Shown: positions 59,392 through 64,000 of the stretch, piece by piece | How positions within the stretch are numbered: position 1 is the stretch's first letter | Layout of the letters: each line of letters starts with the position of its first letter | Source: Heracleum sosnowskyi | Taxonomy: Eukaryota; Streptophyta; Magnoliopsida; Apiales; Apiaceae | DNA length: 64,000 nucleotides | Assembly: GCA_030848705.1 (NCBI GenBank) | Contig: CM061245.1 | Span: forward strand, 61,096,006 to 61,160,005 | Direction of reading: 5' to 3' | Notes under the pieces: model-generated | Databases searched by the model: none | What the model was told of the DNA's origin: nothing | What the model saw: only the letters and a program-made list of their open reading frames with translations | Translations under genes and position numbers: made by a program

Positions 59392-62300
59392 AGAGGTAAA
59401 CGTGATCGGGCGTCCCTGGTATCTGCTACGATTCAGGCACGGACAGCCCCAAATGAACTTTTCTGCGATTCTATAAACCCATAGGGTGAAACTACGAGAA
59501 AATATCCACAAAATGGGCGGCTTCAATTTTTCCCCATTTTCCTTGTATTGCTCCCTTTAGAGGTAAACGTAATCAGGCATCCCCTGGTATCTACTACGAT
59601 TCAGGCACGGACAGCCCCAAATGAACTTTTCTGCAATTCTATAAACCCATAGGGTGAAACTACGAGAAAATATCCACAAGATGGGCGGCTTCAATTTTTC
59701 CCCATTTTCCTTGTATAGCTCCCTTTAGAGGTAAACGTAATCGGGCATCCCCTGGTATCTGCTACGATTCAGGCACGGACAGCCCCAAATGAACTTTTCT
59801 GCAATTCTATAAATCCATAGGGTGAAACTACGAGAAAATATCCACAAAATGGCCCGCTTCGATTTTTCCCCATTTTCCTAGTATAACTCCCTTTAGAGGT
59901 AAACGTAATCGGGCATCCCCTGGTAGCTGCTACGATTCAGGCACGGACAACCCCAAATGAACTTTTCTGCAATTCTATAAATCTATAGGGTGAAACTACG
60001 AGAAAATATCCACAAAATGGCCCGCTTCGATTTTTCCCCATTTTCCTAGTATAGCTCCCTTTAGAGGTAAACGTAATCGGGCGTCCCCTGGTATCTGCTA
60101 CGATTTAGGCACGGACAGCCCCAAATGAACTTTTCTGCAATTCTATAAACCCATAAGGTGAAACTACGAGAAAATATCCAGAAAATGGCCCTCTTCGATT
60201 TTTCCCCATTTTCTTTGTATAGCTCCCTTTAGAGGTAAACGTAATCGGGCGTCCCCTGGTATCTGCTACGATTCAGGCACGGACAGCCCCAAATGAACTT
60301 TTCTGCAATTCTATAAACCCATAGGGTGAAACTACGAGAAAATATCCACAAAATGGCCCCCTTCAATTTTTCCCCATTTTCCTAGTATAGCTCCCTTTAG
60401 AGGTAAACGTAATCGGGCGTCCCCTGGTATCTGCTACGATTCAGGCACGGACAGCCCCAAATGAACTTTTATGCAATTCTATAAACCCATAGGGTAAAAC
60501 TACGAGAAAATATCCACAAAATGGCCCGCTTCGATTTTTCTCCATTTTCCTTGTATAGCTCCCTTTAGAGGTAAACTTAATCCGGCGTCCCCTGGTATCT
60601 GCTACGATTCAGGCACGGACAGCCCCAAATGAACTTTTCTGCAATTCTATAAACCCATAGGGTGAAACTACGAGAAAATATCCACAAAATGGCTCGCTTC
60701 AATTTTTCCCCATTTTCCTTGTATAGCTCCCTTTAGAGGTAAACGTAATCGGGCGTCCCCTGGTATCTGCTACGATTCAGGCACGGACAGCCCCAAATGA
60801 ACTTTTATGCAATTCTATAAACCCATAGGGTAAAACTACGAGAAAATATCCACAAAATGGCCCGCTTCAATTTTTCCCCATTTTCCTTGGATAGCTCCCT
60901 TTAAAGGTAAACGTAATCGGGCATCCCTGGTATCTGCTACGATTCAGGCACGGACAGCCCCAAATGAACTTTTCTGCAATTCTATAAACCCATAGGGTGA
61001 AACTACAAGAAAATATCCACAAAATGGTCGGCTTCAATTTTTCCCCATTTTCCTAGTATAGCTCCCTTTAGAGGTAAACGTAATCGGGTGTCCCCTGGTA
61101 TCTACTACGATTCAGGCACGGACAGCCCCAAATGAACTTTTCTGCAATTCTATAAACCCATAAGGTGAAACTACGAGAAAATATCCACAAAATGGCCCGC
61201 TTCGATTTTTCCCCATTTTCCTTGTATAGCTCCCTTTAGAGGTAAACGTAATCGGGCGTCCCCTGGTATCTGCTACGATTCAGGCACGGACAGCCCCAAA
61301 TGAACTTTTATGCAATTCTATAAACCCATAGGGTAAAACTACGAGAAAATATCCACAAAATGGCCCGCTTCGATTTTTCTCCATTTTCCTTGTATAGCTC
61401 CCTTTAGAGGTAAACTTAATCCGGCGTCCCCTGGTATCTGCTACGATTCAGGCACGGACAGCCCCAAATGAACTTTTCTGCAATTCTAAAAACCCATAAG
61501 GTGAAACTACGAGAAAATATCCACAAAATGGCCCGTTCGATTTTTCCACATTTTCCTTGTATAGCTCCCTTTAGAGGTAAACGTAATCGGGCGTCCCCTG
61601 GTATCTGCTACGATTCAGGCACGGCCAGCCCCAAATGAACTTTTCTGCAATTCTATAAACCCATAGGGTAAAACTACGAGAAAATATCCACAAAATGGCC
61701 CTCTTCAATTTTTCCCCATTTTCCTTGGATAGCTCCCTTTAGAGGTAAACGGAATCGGGCGTCCCCTGGTATCTGTTACGATTCAGGCACGGACAGCCCC
61801 AAATGAACTTTTCTGCAATTCTATAAACCCATAAGGTGAAACTACAAGAAAATATCCACAAAATGGCCCTCTTCAATTTTTCCCCATTTTCCTTGGATAG
61901 CTCCCTTTAGAGGTAAACGGAATCGGGCATCCCTGGTATCTGCTACGATTCAGGCACGGACAGCCCCAAATGAACTTTTCTGCAATTCTATAAACCCATA
62001 GGGTGAAACTACAAGAAAATATCCACAAAATGGTCGGCTTCAATTTTTCCCCATTTTCCTAGTATAGCTCCCTTTAGAGGTAAACGTAATCGGGCGTCCC
62101 CTGGTATCTGCTACGATTCAAGCACGGACAGCCCCAAATGAACTTTTCTGCAATTCTAAAAACCCATAAGGTGAAACTACGAGAAAATATCCACAAAATG
62201 GCCCGTTCGATTTTTCCACATTTTCCTTGTATAGCTCCCTTTAGAGGTAAACGTAATCGGGCGTCCCCTGGTATCTGCTACGATTCAGGCACGGCCAGCC

Positions 62301-63755
62301 CCAAATGAACTTTTCTGCAAATCTATAAACCCATAGGGTGAAACTACGAGAAAATATCCACAAAATGGCCCACTTCAATTTTTCCCCATTTTCCTAGGAT
62401 AGCTCCCTTTAGAGGTAAACGTAATCGGGCGTCCCCTGGTATCTGCTACGATTCAGGCACGGACAGCCCCAAATGAACTTTTCTGCAATTCTATAAACCC
62501 ATAGGGTGAAACTACGAGAAAATATCCACAAAATGGCCCGCTTCGATTTTTCCCCATTTTCCTTGTATAGCTCCCTTTATAGGTAAACGTAATCGGGCGT
62601 CCCCTGGTATTTGCTACGATTCAGGCACGGACAGCCCCAAATGAACTTTTCTGCAATTCTATAAACCCATAGGGTAAAACTACGAGAAAATATCCACAAA
62701 ATGGCCCTCTTCAATTTTTCCCCATTTTCCTTGGATAGCTTCCTTTAGAGGTAAACGTGATCGGGCGTCCCTGGTATCTGCTACGATTCAGGCACGGACA
62801 GCCCCAAATGAACTTTTCTGCGATTCTATAAACCCATAGGGTGAAACTACGAGAAAATATCCACAAAATGGGCGGCTTCAATTTTTCCCCATTTTCCTTG
62901 TATTGCTCCCTTTAGAGGTAAACGTAATCAGGCATCCCCTGGTATCTGCTACGATTCAGGCACGGACAGCCCCAAATGAACTTTTCTGCAATTCTATAAA
63001 CCCATAGGGTGAAACTACGAGAAAATATCCACAAAATGGCCCCCTTCAATTTTTCCCCATTTTCCTAGTATCGCTCCCTTTAGAGGTAAACGTAATCGGG
63101 CGTCCCCTCGTATCTGCTACGATTCAGGCACGGACAGCCCCAAATGAACTTTTCTGCAATTCTATAAACCCATAGGGTAAAACTACAAGAAAATATCCAC
63201 AAAATGGCCCGCTTCAATTTTTCCCCATTTTCCTTGCATAGCTCCCTTTAGAGGTAAACGTAATCGGGCGTCCCCTGGTATCTGCTACGATTCAAGCACG
63301 GACAGCCCCAAATGAACTTTTCTGCAATTCTATAAACCCATAAGGTGAAACTACGAGAAAATATCCACAAAATGGCCCGCTTCAATTTTTCCCCATTTTC
63401 CTTGTATAGCTCCCTTTAGAGGTAAACGTAATCGGGCGTCCCCTGGTATCTGCTACGATTCAGGCACGGACAGACCCAAATGAACTTTTATGCAATTCTA
63501 TAAACCCATAGGGTAAAAAAACTATGAGAAAATATCCACAAAATGGCCCGGTTCAATTTTTCCCCATTTTCCTTGGATAGCTCCCTTTAGAGGTAAACGT
63601 AATCGGGCATCCCTGGTATCTGCTACGATTCAGGCACGGACAGCCCCAAATGAACTTTTCTGCAATTCTATAAACCCATAGGGTGAAACTACGAGAAAAT
63701 ATCCACAAAATGGTCGGCTTCAATTTTTCCCCATTTTCCTAGTATAGCTCCCTTT
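59392..63755 (+). repeat. 24-monomer HOR, copy 2, expanded to 26 monomers (4,364 bp)
   Basis: The first eleven monomers (59392-61237) match 55364-57209 at 4,028 bp, and the last ones (62579-63588) match 58215-59224 at 4,364 bp, a gain of two monomers between. The gain lies around 62243-62578, where a ggccag monomer with 'aaatctata' and an ordinary cttcgat monomer are added. The final monomer at 63589 begins like its partner at 59225 but ends gggtgaaac/tcggc/ctag, so the copy breaks there. Confidence 0.85.
61406..61572 (+). repeat. Hybrid 167-bp monomer
   Basis: The first half has 'aaacttaatccgg', the type at 53014, 56539 and 60567. The second half has 'ctaaaaaccc', aaggtgaaa, the one-base-shorter 'cccgttcga' and 'tttccacatt', the type at 57378. 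The switch lies after monomer base 15 and before about base 84. The following monomers continue as after 57378 (ggccag, acggaat), so the exchange also changed the order of the unit. Confidence 0.83.
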
Positions 63756-64000
63756 AGAGGTAAACGTAATCGGGCGTCCCCTGGTATCTGCTACGATTCA
63801 GGCACGGACAGCCCCAAATGAACTTTTATGCAATTCTATAAACCCATAGGGTAAAACTACGAGAAAATATCCACAAAATGGCCCGCTGCAATTTTTCCCC
63901 ATTTGCCTTGGATAGCTCCCTTTAGAGGTAAACGTAATCGGGCATCCCTGGTATCTGCTACGATTCAGGCACGGACAGCCCCAAATGAACTTTTCTGCAA
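63756..64000 (+). repeat. Right-edge tail
   Basis: One monomer of the tttatgc/gggtaaaa type with private changes cccgctgcaat and atttgcc, ending ttggata, followed by 77 bases of a three-C catccctgg monomer cut by the window edge. The pair resembles 60735-60903 in order. The array evidently continues beyond the window. Confidence 0.85.

Larger units (their letters stand above)
1..64000 (+). repeat. 168-bp satellite DNA array filling the window
   Basis: The junction motif 'agaggtaaac' or a close variant recurs at 1, 168, 336, 504, 672 and onward to 63924, giving 381 complete monomers and one 77-bp partial monomer, all head to tail on the same strand. The standard length is 168 bp. A common 167-bp form has lost one C in the tract at monomer bases 23-26, and rarer forms are 150, 164, 166, 169 and 171 bp. 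The consensus is about 45% G+C with more C (45) than G (31) on this strand. There are no spacers, inversions or foreign insertions. Variant monomers recur in fixed order, so the array is organised in higher-order repeats. Satellites of this length are typical of eukaryotic centromeres and heterochromatin, but position on the chromosome, function and species cannot be read from the sequence. Confidence 0.98.

Noticed and set aside
1..64000. CRISPR array
   Set aside because: The repeat units are contiguous and similar over their whole 168 bp. There are no short repeats separated by unique spacers and no cas genes.
1..64000. Primate alpha satellite (171-bp family)
   Set aside because: The length is similar and a rare 171-bp form exists here, but the monomer sequence does not resemble alpha satellite as I know it, and the 171-bp form is a local three-A expansion.
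1..64000. Ribosomal DNA intergenic spacer subrepeats
   Set aside because: Spacer subrepeats would be interrupted by rRNA genes every several kilobases to tens of kilobases. None is present in 64 kb.

Overview
The whole window is one uninterrupted tandem satellite array. Every base from 1 to 64,000 belongs to head-to-tail copies of a single monomer, 168 bp in its standard form. I count 381 complete monomers plus a final 77-bp partial one, all in the same orientation. I see no supportable gene, RNA gene, mobile element or unique-sequence spacer. Tens of kilobases of a roughly nucleosome-length monomer arranged in higher-order repeats (HORs) is the pattern of eukaryotic centromeric or other heterochromatic satellites. 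I do not recognise the monomer, it is not primate alpha satellite, and I cannot name the species or even decide between plant and animal from this sequence alone. The centromere reading is an inference.

Monomers below are numbered from the junction 'agaggtaaac' (monomer base 1). The consensus is about 45% G+C with eight CpG sites. Variant monomers recur in fixed order and define the layout. 1-1007: a block repeated later at 9407-10077. 1008-7391: a 12-monomer HOR (2,016 bp). 7392-8566: a junction. 8567-13938: a 32-monomer unit. 13939-17446: a second version of that unit lacking 11 monomers. 16944-19627: two copies of an 8-monomer unit (1,342 bp). 18454-24153: two copies of a 17-monomer unit (2,850 bp). 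24154-25329: a junction of hybrid monomers. 25330-38245: three 15-monomer units (2,516 bp) followed by two 16-monomer units (2,684 bp). 38246-43616: a 14-monomer unit followed by an 18-monomer version. 43617-44960: an island resembling the 17-monomer zone. 44961-51838: irregular 9-, 6- and 8-monomer units. 51839-55363: reshuffled cassettes. 55364-63755: a 24-monomer unit and a 26-monomer version. 63756-64000: the tail.

The array reads as a record of amplification. The 25-38 kb zone is the most homogeneous: adjacent 2.5-kb copies differ by about one base by eye, so it is probably the youngest. The right side, from about 44 kb, is more shuffled. An 8-monomer cassette recurs in several separated zones, and a second cassette, anchored in 20-38 kb by a 164-bp monomer, links the 17-, 15- and 16-monomer families. 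Hybrid monomers at several unit junctions show recombination inside monomers, as expected for unequal crossing over or gene conversion. The only longer open reading frames are minus-strand by-products of the repeat and are not annotated as genes.
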